DNA of 32,592 nt from Aeromicrobium sp. (lineage in GTDB: Bacteria > Actinomycetota > Actinomycetes > Propionibacteriales > Nocardioidaceae). Positions 7,831-15,893 of the stretch are shown here, one piece after another. The DNA lies in contig JAOPXY010000115.1 in assembly GCA_025964895.1 (NCBI GenBank), positions 1 to 32,592 of the forward strand, given 5' to 3'. The notes beneath the pieces are model-generated. The model made no database searches, had not been told where the DNA came from, and saw nothing but the letters and a program-made list of their open reading frames with translations. Made by a program: the position numbers and the translations under genes. Position 1 is the first letter of the stretch. Each line of letters starts with the position of its first letter.

Positions 7831-7840
7831 GCCTGTGTGT

Positions 7841-8005
7841 TCAGCCGGCCTCGGCGGGCTGCGTCGCGGGCTCGCGATCGGGCTCCTGGCCCGGCTCGGC
7901 GTCGGGCAGCACCTCCGGGAACGCTGGATCGGGGAGAGCCGGCGACGGGCTGCGCTCCGGGGTGTCCTCGTCGGGAGTGGCGGGCTCGGGCGGGGCGACG
8001 GTCAT
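7841..8005 (-). CDS. Small acidic proline-rich protein, 54 residues
   Basis: The frame encodes 54 residues beginning MTVAPPEPATPDEDTPERSP and ending in an Ala/Glu-rich tail. It is almost entirely Pro, Ala, Glu, Asp and Ser/Thr, with no hydrophobic core, so it is probably disordered. A strong GGAGGA site 4 nt before the ATG is the main support for real translation. I recognise no family. It lies between arfB and the esterase on the same strand. It could be a genuine small protein or a fortuitous reading frame with a good ribosome site. Confidence 0.55.
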   Translation of the reverse strand: MTVAPPEPATPDEDTPERSPSPALPDPAFPEVLPDAEPGQEPDREPATQPAEAG

Positions 8006-8076
8006 GGTTCCTCCGGTGCGTCGAGACAGTGTCACTGATCCGGGTACCCGGTGGCGGTCCGGCCAATCGACGCGGC

Positions 8077-8499
8077 CTACTCCCACCCCTTGCCGGCGCC
8101 GCTGCCGCGGCCCTGCTTGATCTCGCTGCGCCGCTTCTTGCCGTCGAGTCGGCGCTGCCGGGCGGCACGGCTGGGCTTGGTGCGGTGGCGCGTGCGGGGC
8201 GGGACGATCGCGTCGGCGACAAGCTCCTCCAGGCGCACGCGTGCCGCCTCGCGGTTGCGGTGCTGCGACCGGTACTGCGACGACACGATCGTGATCGTCC
8301 CGTCGACCAGCCGGTTGGCCAGCCGGGTCGCGGCGAGCTCCTTCTGGGCGGGGGAGAGGGCGCCGGTGTCGGCGAGCGACCAGATCAGCTCGACGCGGGT
8401 GTCGGTCGTGTTGACGTGCTGGCCGCCGGGACCCGAGGAGCGGGAGAACCGCCACGTGAGCTCGCCCTCGGGTAAGGGGCGTCGTCGATCGGGCGTCAC
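8077..8499 (-). CDS. arfB: Peptidyl-tRNA hydrolase ArfB (ribosome rescue)
   Basis: A 140-residue ArfB/YaeJ-type release factor. SSGPGGQHVN carries the catalytic GGQ at 25-27, which hydrolyses peptidyl-tRNA on ribosomes stalled at mRNA ends. The basic tail after about residue 100 (RHRTKPSRAARQRR, KKRRSEIKQGRG) is the element that enters the empty mRNA channel. The length matches ArfB, and there is no codon-recognition domain, which excludes RF1 and RF2. The start is the GTG at 8499. It lies 25 bp downstream of the PadR gene on the same strand and may share its transcript. Confidence 0.92.
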   Translation of the reverse strand: MTPDRRRPLPEGELTWRFSRSSGPGGQHVNTTDTRVELIWSLADTGALSPAQKELAATRLANRLVDGTITIVSSQYRSQHRNREAARVRLEELVADAIVPPRTRHRTKPSRAARQRRLDGKKRRSEIKQGRGSGAGKGWE

Positions 8500-8524
8500 G
8501 CCACCAGACTAGTCATCGGCACGA

Positions 8525-9121
8525 CTAGTCGTCGGCGAGAATCTGGTACATCGCCTTGCGCGCGTCCTCCACCACGGCGGTGGCCTTCTCTCGCTGTGCC
8601 GGGGTGCCGGCCTGGGCGACCTGCTTCCAGGCGGTCAGGAATCCCTTGAGGCTGCGGGCGAGCTCGTGCATTTCGTGCGGCTGGTCGCCCCCGGCGGCTT
8701 CCCACGGGGTGCCGAGCTCCTCACGGTGCTCGGTGACGTAGGCGGTGCCCTCCTCGGTGAGGGTCGCGGTCTTGCGGCCGTCGATCCGCTCGAAGGTGAG
8801 CAGCCCCTCGTCCTCCAGCTGCTGCAGCACGGGGTAGATCGAACCGGGGCTCGGGTTCCAAGCCCCCTCGCTCTTCTCCCCGATCTCCTGGATCAGCTGG
8901 TAGCCGTGCTTGGGGCCCTCCGCGAGGAGCACGAGAGCCGCGGCGCGGACGTCGCCGCCCCGGCCTCCGCGTCGTCGGCCACGAGGGCGGCCCGGTCCGG
9001 CGAATCCGCCGGGGAAGGGGAAGTCGCGGCCGAAGTCGCCGCCGAATCCGTGATCCGGGTTGCGCCTGCCCCGGCGGCGGTCGTCCGGGTGGCGCTTCTG
9101 GGTGAAGTCGTTGTCTCGCAT
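8525..9121 (-). CDS. PadR family transcriptional regulator
   Basis: A 198-residue PadR repressor. Residues 1-55 are an Arg/Gly/Asp/Pro-rich disordered leader. The winged helix follows (VRAAALVLLAEGPKHGYQLI, then GSIYPVLQQLEDEGLLTFE), and a C-terminal helical region provides dimerisation. AAAGAAG upstream of the ATG supports this start. The family usually represses a neighbouring transporter or stress gene. Here the divergent neighbour is a TetR regulator, and the gap holds a 30-bp dyad with a CGATATATCG core. The ABC exporter at 19170-22624 is too distant to assign as a target. Confidence 0.88.
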   Translation of the reverse strand: MRDNDFTQKRHPDDRRRGRRNPDHGFGGDFGRDFPFPGGFAGPGRPRGRRRGGRGGDVRAAALVLLAEGPKHGYQLIQEIGEKSEGAWNPSPGSIYPVLQQLEDEGLLTFERIDGRKTATLTEEGTAYVTEHREELGTPWEAAGGDQPHEMHELARSLKGFLTAWKQVAQAGTPAQREKATAVVEDARKAMYQILADD

Positions 9122-9156
9122 GGGTCAACTTCTTTCGCTATGGTCGACATGTTGTC

Positions 9157-9186
9157 GATGCATTAACGATATATCGGTGACGCATC
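9157..9186. promoter_or_regulatory. Dyad operator between the padR-type and tetR-type genes
   Basis: GATGC-N5-CGATATATCG-N5-GCATC has exact two-fold spacing over 30 bp, and the 10-bp AT-rich core is itself a perfect palindrome. It lies 36 bp upstream of the PadR start codon. CGACATGTTGTCG (9144-9156) forms a second dyad immediately beside it. Autoregulation by the PadR protein is the simplest reading. Confidence 0.55.
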
Positions 9187-9285
9187 GGAAGTCGACCGTC
9201 GCGCGCACGTCCGGATCCAGCAGGCGCACGGACGCCACCATCGTTATCGTGGGGGCACGACGCACGCGAGGGTGAGGATCGGCAC

Positions 9286-9888
9286 GTGACAGCAGGACAG
9301 ATCGCGAAGAGGGGTGCCCTGACGGCGGACGACTGGACGGCGCGAGCGCTTGAGCTGTTGATGGACGAGGGTGTGTCCGCGGTGAAGATCTCTCGTCTCT
9401 GCGGAGATCTCGGGGTCACGAAGGGCAGCTTCTACTGGCGCTTCGAGGACCTTGCGAGCCTCAAGGAGTCCATCGCGGCCAAGTGGTGCGGTGACAGCAC
9501 GCAGATGCTCGCCGGGCTGGCCGAGCTCACGACGCTCGAGCCGTGGGACCGGCTGCGCACCATGACGGTGGCGCTGGTCGACGAGCGGGCCTGGAGCGTC
9601 CAGCGCGCCCTGCGCGAGTGGGCGCGGACGGACGAGCGGGTCGCGGCGACGATCGCCGAGGGCGATGTCCTGGCGTTCGACCTGATCCGGCGGGCGATCG
9701 AGGAGCTCGGCGTCTCGGCGCGCCGCGCCCGACTGCGAGCCGGCCTGCTTGTCTACGCCGGGATCGGGTTCGTTCACGGTCCCTCCGCGCTGTTCCGTCC
9801 CGCGATCGGCGACCTCGACGATCTCATGGACTTCCTCGCCGGCGACGCCCCGACGCACGCCGGCGTCGATCAGCCCCCTGCGACGTAG
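9286..9888 (+). CDS. TetR family transcriptional regulator
   Basis: A 200-residue TetR regulator. The helix-turn-helix is VSAVKISRLCGDLGVTKGSFYWRFEDLASLKESI at about residues 31-64, with the TKGSFYWRF recognition motif. The remainder is an all-helical ligand domain of ordinary length. The start is the GTG at 9286 with AGGA 7 nt upstream. It is divergent from the PadR gene, and its last 19 bp overlap the end of the convergent CBS gene. No target gene is evident. Confidence 0.87.
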   Translation: MTAGQIAKRGALTADDWTARALELLMDEGVSAVKISRLCGDLGVTKGSFYWRFEDLASLKESIAAKWCGDSTQMLAGLAELTTLEPWDRLRTMTVALVDERAWSVQRALREWARTDERVAATIAEGDVLAFDLIRRAIEELGVSARRARLRAGLLVYAGIGFVHGPSALFRPAIGDLDDLMDFLAGDAPTHAGVDQPPAT

Positions 9889-10301
9889 TTGTTGAGCTGA
9901 TCGCGCTCGAACTCGAGCTGCTCCATGCGGTGCTTGACCGCGTCGCCGATGCTGAGCACGCCGACCAGGCGGCCCTCGTCGAGGACGGGCACGTGACGCA
10001 CGCGGTGCTCGGTCATGAGCGCCATCAGGTCGCCGAACGAGTCCTCGGGCGAGCACACGCGGACGTCGGTCGTCATGATGTCGGCTACTGCCATGTCACG
10101 CGCGTTCTCCGTGTCGCGCAGCTTGCGCACGATGTCGCGCTCGGACACGATCCCGAGCATCGTGGCTCCGTCGGAGCTGACGATCAGCGCGCCGATGTTG
10201 CGCTCGGCCAGCACCTCGAGCAGGTCGCGGACCGTCGCGTCGGGTGCGATGGTGTGGACGGCGTCGCTTCCCTTGGACGCCAGGACGTCGTGCACGCGCA
10301 T
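9870..10301 (-). CDS. CBS-domain pair protein
   Basis: A 143-residue stand-alone protein of two CBS domains, at about 5-60 and 73-130. Each shows the NIGALIVSS / VRHVPVLDEG type core and the ending (GIVSERDIVRKL, GVLSIGDAVKHR). CBS pairs bind adenine nucleotides or similar ligands and act as regulators. AAGGAG before the ATG supports the start. It is a single gene convergent with the TetR gene and 67 bp from the end of hisN. A partner protein cannot be inferred. Confidence 0.9.
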   Translation of the reverse strand: MRVHDVLASKGSDAVHTIAPDATVRDLLEVLAERNIGALIVSSDGATMLGIVSERDIVRKLRDTENARDMAVADIMTTDVRVCSPEDSFGDLMALMTEHRVRHVPVLDEGRLVGVLSIGDAVKHRMEQLEFERDQLNNYVAGG

Positions 10302-10368
10302 GCGGAGCTCCTTCGTCGGGTCCTCGCACTGTAACCCCGGTCATACCCACCGAGCGAGGATCCGGCTC

Positions 10369-11286
10369 CTAGGGAGCGTCGTCCGCGGACTCCCGCGTGA
10401 ACTCGAAGGCGCGGACGTTGTCGCGCTCGGCCTTGGAATCGTCCTCGGGCTCGTCGGTCCACGAGAGGTCGGGAGGCCCCTGGTCGGGGAAGTGCCCGAC
10501 GTATGCCATCGCTGCGTCGTGCAGCCGGGTGTTGGTCGCGAGGGCGTTGTCGCCCCACGGCCCGGGGGCGCCGGCCAGGCTCGTGAAGGTGCCGCCCGCC
10601 TCCCGCACGATGATGTCGAGCGCGGCCATGTCCCACACGTTGAGCTCGGGCTCGGCGGCGATGTCGACGGCACCCTCGGCCAGCAGCATGTACGACCAGA
10701 AGTCGCCGTACGCCCGGGTGCGCCAGCACCGTCGCATCAGCGCCGCGAAGGCATCGCCGCGACCGATCGCGTCCCAGCCGCCGAGCGAGGCGTACGACAG
10801 CGAGGAGCTGCCGAGGTCGGAGACCTGTGACACGCGGATCTCCCGCGACGACATGAGCGACTTGCCGGTGTGGGCGCCGGTGCCCTTGCTGGCCCACCAG
10901 CGGCGCCCGAGCGCGGGGGCCGAGACGCAGCCCGCGACGACCTCGCCGTCCTCCTCGAGGGCGATCAGCGTGGCCCACACGGGAACGCCGCGCACGAAGT
11001 TCGCGGTGCCGTCGATCGGGTCGACGATCCAGCGGCGTCCGCCGGGCCCGCCCGGACCGTCGTCCTGGCCGTCCTCCTCGCCGAGGACGACATCGCGCGT
11101 GCGGGCCGAGCGCAGCGTGCGGCGGATCGCCGCCTCGACCGCCCGGTCGGACTCGGTCACGTACGTCATGTCCGGCTTCGTGGCGATCTGCAGGTCGTTG
11201 GCCAGGAACCGCTCCATCGAGAGACTGTCGGCGTTGTCCGCGAGCACGTGGGCGAGGCGCAGGTCATCGCCGTACGAGTGGGCCAT
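10369..11286 (-). CDS. hisN: Histidinol-phosphatase of the inositol monophosphatase family
   Basis: A 305-residue Mg-dependent phosphatase. VLGEEDG (Glu70, Glu71) and WIVDPIDGTANF (Asp89, Asp92) are the metal-binding motifs. LNVWDMAALDIIVREAGG is the C-terminal family signature. In actinobacteria this type lies beside rsgA and aroA and acts as histidinol-phosphatase, the penultimate reaction of histidine synthesis; inositol monophosphatase is the alternative. Compared with the usual length of about 260 residues it has an extra acidic tail (after HFPDQGPPDLSW) of unknown use. It is the last gene of the doxX-aroA-rsgA-hisN unit, 76 bp after rsgA. Confidence 0.83.
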   Translation of the reverse strand: MAHSYGDDLRLAHVLADNADSLSMERFLANDLQIATKPDMTYVTESDRAVEAAIRRTLRSARTRDVVLGEEDGQDDGPGGPGGRRWIVDPIDGTANFVRGVPVWATLIALEEDGEVVAGCVSAPALGRRWWASKGTGAHTGKSLMSSREIRVSQVSDLGSSSLSYASLGGWDAIGRGDAFAALMRRCWRTRAYGDFWSYMLLAEGAVDIAAEPELNVWDMAALDIIVREAGGTFTSLAGAPGPWGDNALATNTRLHDAAMAYVGHFPDQGPPDLSWTDEPEDDSKAERDNVRAFEFTRESADDAP

Positions 11287-11362
11287 GGGGGTCAGACTAC
11301 GGCCTGATGCCGCTCCGGCTTCCGGCGGCGCGCGTGACCCTCGGCTGCCGATGGGAGGCGCG

Positions 11363-12349
11363 CTAGTAGTCGTCCCGCTGGTTCATGCTGGTGAGGATGC
11401 GCCGGAACGACTCGACCCGCTCGCTCGCGAGGGTGCCGTCGGCAACCGCCGCGTCGAGCGCGCACTCGGGCTCCGCCGCGGAGTGCAGGCACCCGCGCGG
11501 GCAGTCGCGGGTCACGTCCTGCAGGTCCGGGAACGCCTTGATGAGGTCGTCGATCTGCACATGGGCGAGGCCGAACGACCGGATGCCGGGGGTGTCGATG
11601 ATCCAGCCGCCGAACGGCAGCTCGAGGCTGATGGCGGACGTCGAGGTGTGCCGGCCGCGGCCCGTGACGGCGTTGACGTAGCTGACCGAGCGTCTCGCGT
11701 CCGGCACCAGCGCATTGACCAGCGTCGACTTGCCGACCCCGCTGTGGCCCACCAGGACGCTTGTGCGGTCGCGAAGGACGTCGCGCACGGCGTCGAGGTC
11801 GCCGTCCTGCCGCGTCACCACGACACGGACCCCTAGCGGCTCGAGCATCGCGACGAGCTCGTCGGCGGGGCCGAGGTCCGACTTCGTGAGGCACACCAGC
11901 GGTTCCATGCCGGCGTCGAACGCCGCGACGAGGCAGCGGTCGATGAGCCCGGGGCGCGGCGGCGGGTCGGCGAGCGCGGCGACGATCACGAGCTGGTCGG
12001 CGTTGGCGACGATGATGCGCTCGATCGGGTCGTCGTCATCGGCGGTGCGGCGCAGGACCGTCCGTCGCGGCGTGACCTCGACGATGCGGGCGAGGGATCC
12101 CTCGTCGCCCGAGACGTCGCCGACCACCCTGACCTCGTCGCCGACGATGACGCCCTTGCGGCCCAGGTTGCGTGACTTCATCGCGGTGATCGTGCGGGTG
12201 TCGCCGGCGAGCCGCACGGTGTACCGGCCGCGGTCGATCGTCACGACCCGGGCGGTGTCCGCCTCGTCGTAGTTGGGGCGCACCTTGGTCCGCGGCTTGG
12301 TGTGCCGTCGCGGACGGTCGAATCGGTCGTGCTCGTCACGCTCCCTCAT
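11363..12349 (-). CDS. rsgA: Ribosome small-subunit biogenesis GTPase RsgA
   Basis: A 328-residue circularly permuted GTPase that checks late 30S maturation. A basic N-terminus and OB-fold (to about 110) come first. Then the G motifs appear in permuted order: TKSD (155-158), GHSGVGKST (201-209) and DTPG (252-255). The zinc site is Cys283, Cys287, His289 and Cys296. All expected elements are present, and the length is normal. It starts 12 bp after aroA ends, so the two are almost certainly co-transcribed. Confidence 0.95.
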   Translation of the reverse strand: MRERDEHDRFDRPRRHTKPRTKVRPNYDEADTARVVTIDRGRYTVRLAGDTRTITAMKSRNLGRKGVIVGDEVRVVGDVSGDEGSLARIVEVTPRRTVLRRTADDDDPIERIIVANADQLVIVAALADPPPRPGLIDRCLVAAFDAGMEPLVCLTKSDLGPADELVAMLEPLGVRVVVTRQDGDLDAVRDVLRDRTSVLVGHSGVGKSTLVNALVPDARRSVSYVNAVTGRGRHTSTSAISLELPFGGWIIDTPGIRSFGLAHVQIDDLIKAFPDLQDVTRDCPRGCLHSAAEPECALDAAVADGTLASERVESFRRILTSMNQRDDY

Positions 12350-12361
12350 GACGGCGCCGCC

Positions 12362-13663
12362 CTACGCGTCGCTCGTCATGAGGTGTTCCCAGACGGGCGC
12401 GAAGTCCGGGTAGGTCTTGATCGTCGTGTTGACGTTCTCGACGAACAGGTCCGGCACCCGCAGGCCCAGCACGACACCTGCGTGCGCCATCCGGTGGTCG
12501 TCGTACGTGCGGAACGTCTCGCCGTGCAGCGGGCGGGGACGGATCAGCAGACCGTCGTCGAGCTCCTCGGCGTCGCCGCCCAGCCGGTTGATCTCGGTGA
12601 CGAGCGCCTTGAGCCGATCGGTCTCGTGCCCCCGCAGGTGTGCGACGCCGGTCAGCCGCGACGGCGTCAGCGCGAGCGCCGCCGTCGCCGCGATGACGGG
12701 CGTCAGCTCGCCGACGTCGTGCAGGTCGAGCTCGACGCCCTGCGGCGAGGAGGCGCCCGCCGCGAAGACCAGGTCGTCGCCGTCCTCGGTCACGGTGCCG
12801 CCGAACGCGGGGACGATCCAGCGCCACGCGTCGCCGGCCTGGTCGGTGCCGGCCGGCCAGCTGCGCACTCGCACGCTGCCGCCCGTGACCAGCGCCGCCG
12901 CGATGAAGACGCCGGCATTCGACAGATCGGGCTCGATGTCGACGCCGAGGGCGCCGATGGGTCCCGGGTGGACGACCCATCGCCCCGGCTCGTCGCTGTC
13001 CACGCGGACGCCCCGGCGGCGCAGCTCGGCGACCGTCATGTCGATGTGCGGCATCGACGGCACGCTGGTGCCGGTGTGCCGCAGGTCGAGTCCGCGCGTG
13101 AACCGCGCACCGACCAGCAGGAGCGCCGAGACGAACTGGCTGGACGCCGAGGCGTCGATCTCGACGGTGCCGCCCTCGATCGTCCCGGTGCCGTGCACGG
13201 TGAAGGGCAGGCTGCCCCGTCCGTCGTCGTCGACCCTGACGCCGAGGCTGCGCAGCGTCTGGATCGTCGTGGCCATGGGACGCACCCGCGCGTGCTCGTC
13301 GCCGTCGAACGTCACGGGCGCGCTGCCCAGCGCGGCGAGCAGGGGCACGAATCGCATGACCGTGCCGGCCAGCCCGCAGTCGATCGTGGCCGCGGCGGCC
13401 CCCAGCACGGCGGGCGGCGTGACGGTCCACGTCGTGTCGCCGCCGCGCACCTCCGCCTCCGCCGTCGCGCCGAGCGCCGTGAGCGCCCGGACCATGAGCT
13501 GCGTGTCGCGCGACGCGAGGGGACGCGTCAGGACCGACGGGCCGTCGCCCAGCGCCGCGAGGATGAGGACCCGGTTGGTCAGCGACTTCGAGCCCGGCAC
13601 GAGGATCTCGCCCACGAAGGGCGAGTCGCGGTGCGGGGCGGGCCAGCGCAGGGAAGTGGTCAT
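12362..13663 (-). CDS. aroA: 3-phosphoshikimate 1-carboxyvinyltransferase (EPSP synthase)
   Basis: A 433-residue EPSP synthase, the sixth step of the shikimate pathway: it joins phosphoenolpyruvate to shikimate 3-phosphate in the cytosol. PGSKSLTNR (23-31) is the substrate-binding signature, CGLAGTVMRF is the LxxAGTxxR motif, and YDDHRMAHAGVVLGL is the C-terminal signature. The ATG at 13663 is preferred. A GTG at 13672 is in frame, but the AGGGTGG there looks more like part of the ribosome site. It lies between the doxX-like gene (34 bp upstream) and rsgA (12 bp downstream). Confidence 0.95.
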   Translation of the reverse strand: MTTSLRWPAPHRDSPFVGEILVPGSKSLTNRVLILAALGDGPSVLTRPLASRDTQLMVRALTALGATAEAEVRGGDTTWTVTPPAVLGAAAATIDCGLAGTVMRFVPLLAALGSAPVTFDGDEHARVRPMATTIQTLRSLGVRVDDDGRGSLPFTVHGTGTIEGGTVEIDASASSQFVSALLLVGARFTRGLDLRHTGTSVPSMPHIDMTVAELRRRGVRVDSDEPGRWVVHPGPIGALGVDIEPDLSNAGVFIAAALVTGGSVRVRSWPAGTDQAGDAWRWIVPAFGGTVTEDGDDLVFAAGASSPQGVELDLHDVGELTPVIAATAALALTPSRLTGVAHLRGHETDRLKALVTEINRLGGDAEELDDGLLIRPRPLHGETFRTYDDHRMAHAGVVLGLRVPDLFVENVNTTIKTYPDFAPVWEHLMTSDA

Positions 13664-13696
13664 CGCAACCACCCTATCGGCGGGCCCGGGGGAGTG

Positions 13697-14182
13697 TCAG
13701 TGACGGATGTGGTCCAGCTGGTCGGCGACGGAGGCCGCGGCCTCGGTGACCTTGTCCTTGGCGCGTCGGCCGATGAACTTCTTGTGCGGCTCCGGGTCCA
13801 ACGTGGCCATCAGCAGGCCGCCGGTCATGGACATGTTCTTGATGAAGTGGATGCGCTGGTTCGCGCGCGCGGCGGGGTCGGTCTCGTTCCAGTACGGGTG
13901 GCCCGTGATCGTCGTCGGCGGCACCGTCGCCGCGAGCACCAGTGCCGACAGGCGCGGCACGTGGCCCGTGGCGAGCGCCAGGCCCGCCGTCACGTGCAGG
14001 GCACCGGTCAACCGGGTCAGGTTCGAGCCGTTGACCGGCAGGTTCGGCGCGATCTTCTTGATGAGGTCGGCCGTGGGCTGGGCCTTCGCCGCCCGGGGAC
14101 CGGGATCCTTGAGCGCCATGGCACCCCCGTAGACGAACATCGAGGCGAGCATCGGGCGGGCCACCGTGCGCAGGAGGGTCAT
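13697..14182 (-). CDS. DoxX family membrane protein
   Basis: A 161-residue DoxX-type protein. It begins MTLLRTVARPMLASMFVYGG, then has a LTGALHVTAGLALATG membrane helix, a VLAATVPPTTITGHPYW segment and IHFIKNMSMTGGLLMATL. This is the usual four-helix pattern. Some relatives work in thiosulfate:quinone or thiol oxidation; the exact role of this subgroup is unknown. A charged tail (KKFIGRRAKDK) faces the cytosol. It leads the aroA operon, an arrangement I recall from other actinobacteria, and its closeness to sigR would fit a redox link; that is inference. Confidence 0.85.
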   Translation of the reverse strand: MTLLRTVARPMLASMFVYGGAMALKDPGPRAAKAQPTADLIKKIAPNLPVNGSNLTRLTGALHVTAGLALATGHVPRLSALVLAATVPPTTITGHPYWNETDPAARANQRIHFIKNMSMTGGLLMATLDPEPHKKFIGRRAKDKVTEAAASVADQLDHIRH

Positions 14183-14207
14183 GACCCATTCATACCCGAC
14201 CCGGCGG

Positions 14208-15893
14208 CTACAGGACCAGCAGGTACGGATCGGCCCGGAACGCCACGGTGTTGTCGTCCGGCCTCGGGTCGCCCTCGGCGGCGATCGAGATCGTGCCGGC
14301 CGGCCGAAGGCCCTTGACCTTCGCGACGAACGTCGTGCCCTGCCCGGCCGGCAGGACGGTCGTGCACGTCAGTGTGCGGACGACCTGGTTGCGGACGGCG
14401 TCTCCGCAGTCCCATCCCGCGCTCACGACGCCCCTGAACCGGACGTCGTGCGTGAACTGCATCGACAGGGTCACCCGCTGGTCGGCGGCCCGTCCGCCGT
14501 TGGTGGCCGTGACGGGGATCGTGAAGCGTCGCTGCAGGAGGGAGTCGTCGTCGGTGATCGCGACCCCGCCGATGCCGTAGTCCGTGGGCAGGACGGGCCC
14601 CGGCTCCGGCTCCGGTTGGGTCTGGTCCGGGGAGGTGAGCACGGCCTCCTCGTCGGCTTCCTTCTCATCGGCGTCCGGCGACGGCTCGGGCTCGGACGGT
14701 TCGGGCTCGGACGCCTGGGCCTGGGTCGGCTCAGTCGGTTCGGGCGACGGCGTGGGGAGAGAGATCGGCGTCGGAAGGGACGGTTGGGGCGACGGCACCG
14801 GGACCTCCGACGGCACGCTGCCGTCCGACGGCCGCGGGGTGGATGGATCGGGCTCGCCGCCGCCGGCGCGTCCCGCTACGGCGGGACCGGGCGACGAGAC
14901 CGAGGTGTCGCCCGATCCGCCGAAGTTGGTCGTCGCGGCGACCGTCCCGGCCGTCGCGACGCTCGTGACGACGGCGGCCGCGACGACGCCCTGCGCGCCG
15001 GCACCGGCGATCGCGGTGCCGGCGATCTTGACCGGCGCGATCGCGACCTTGACTGCCTCGACCGCCAGGAGCTTGGCGCCGGCCACCGACGCGATGCCGG
15101 CGCCCACGCCTGCCCCGGCGCCGGACGCGGCGTAGCCCGCAAAGGCCGCCCCCAGCAGCGCGGGACCGAGGACGCCGGAGAGATGGGAGTTGACCTCGGC
15201 CAGCTCCAGGTGCAACCCGGCGCAGCGGCTGCACTCGTCGAGGTGCTGCTCGACCCGGCCCGTGTCACGCGCCGACAGGCCGTGGCGCACGTACGCGCCG
15301 AGCATGCCGGTCGTCCGGGCGCAGCCGTCGTGCAGCGTGGGGGCGAGGTGGCCCTGCAGGTACGCCTGGCGGAGTCCCTCGCGGGCCCGGTACGCGAGGG
15401 CCGAGACGCTGTTGGCGCTCATGCCCAGCAGGGGCGCGATGTCGGCGGGCTTCTGGCCCTCGACGTCCAGGTGCCACAGGACGAGCTGCCAGCGCTCGGG
15501 CAGGGAGGAGAACGCGGTCGCCGCGGCCGAGTGCTCGAAGCGCACCTCCGCGGGGTCGACGAACTCGACGGTCCGGTCCAGCACGGCGTCGTCGTCGGTC
15601 GACCGCACCTTGCTGCCCGAGCGGATGCGATCGATGTGCAGGCGCCGGATCGCGGTCAGCAGGTAGGCGCGGAACGCCTCGTCAGGCCCCTTGCCGTCCT
15701 GCAGGATCGTCATGACCCGGACGAACGACTCCGCGACCAGGTCGTCGGCGTCGGGCCCGCGCACGAGCTGGCGGGCCATGCGGGCGGCCGCCTCGCGATG
15801 CCGGTCGAACAGGCGGCCGTAGGCGTCCAGATGGCCTCCGCGCACAGCGGAGATCAGGTCGGCATCCGTCGTGCCGGCGGTTGCGTCGAGCAT
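14208..15893 (-). CDS. ECF sigma factor fused to zinc-finger, membrane and exported domains
   Basis: A 561-residue composite protein. Sigma region 2 is about 24-92 (DADDLVAESFVRVMTILQDG) and region 4 about 125-178 (LPERWQLVLWHLDV, ending in the NSVSALAYRAREGLRQAY helix). Next comes a zinc-finger anti-sigma-like motif, His217-x3-Cys221-x2-Cys224, with Cys191 upstream. Two small-residue hydrophobic stretches (about 238-280 and 301-320) can span the membrane. A Pro/Glu/Ser-rich linker (about 330-440) leads to a C-terminal beta-rich domain (about 445-561) with two cysteines (WDCGD, LTCTT), resembling DUF11/CARDB repeats. Actinobacterial ECF groups with C-terminal extensions (ECF52/53 types) share this plan. 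The start at 15893 follows an AGGGGG site. The likely role is surface sensing that sequesters or frees its own sigma domain. Confidence 0.85.
   Translation of the reverse strand: MLDATAGTTDADLISAVRGGHLDAYGRLFDRHREAAARMARQLVRGPDADDLVAESFVRVMTILQDGKGPDEAFRAYLLTAIRRLHIDRIRSGSKVRSTDDDAVLDRTVEFVDPAEVRFEHSAAATAFSSLPERWQLVLWHLDVEGQKPADIAPLLGMSANSVSALAYRAREGLRQAYLQGHLAPTLHDGCARTTGMLGAYVRHGLSARDTGRVEQHLDECSRCAGLHLELAEVNSHLSGVLGPALLGAAFAGYAASGAGAGVGAGIASVAGAKLLAVEAVKVAIAPVKIAGTAIAGAGAQGVVAAAVVTSVATAGTVAATTNFGGSGDTSVSSPGPAVAGRAGGGEPDPSTPRPSDGSVPSEVPVPSPQPSLPTPISLPTPSPEPTEPTQAQASEPEPSEPEPSPDADEKEADEEAVLTSPDQTQPEPEPGPVLPTDYGIGGVAITDDDSLLQRRFTIPVTATNGGRAADQRVTLSMQFTHDVRFRGVVSAGWDCGDAVRNQVVRTLTCTTVLPAGQGTTFVAKVKGLRPAGTISIAAEGDPRPDDNTVAFRADPYLLVL

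Noticed and set aside
12302-14317. A 671-codon plus-strand open frame across rsgA, aroA and the doxX-like gene
   Set aside because: It spans three well-supported minus-strand genes, has no domain, and its composition is that of an antisense high-GC frame.
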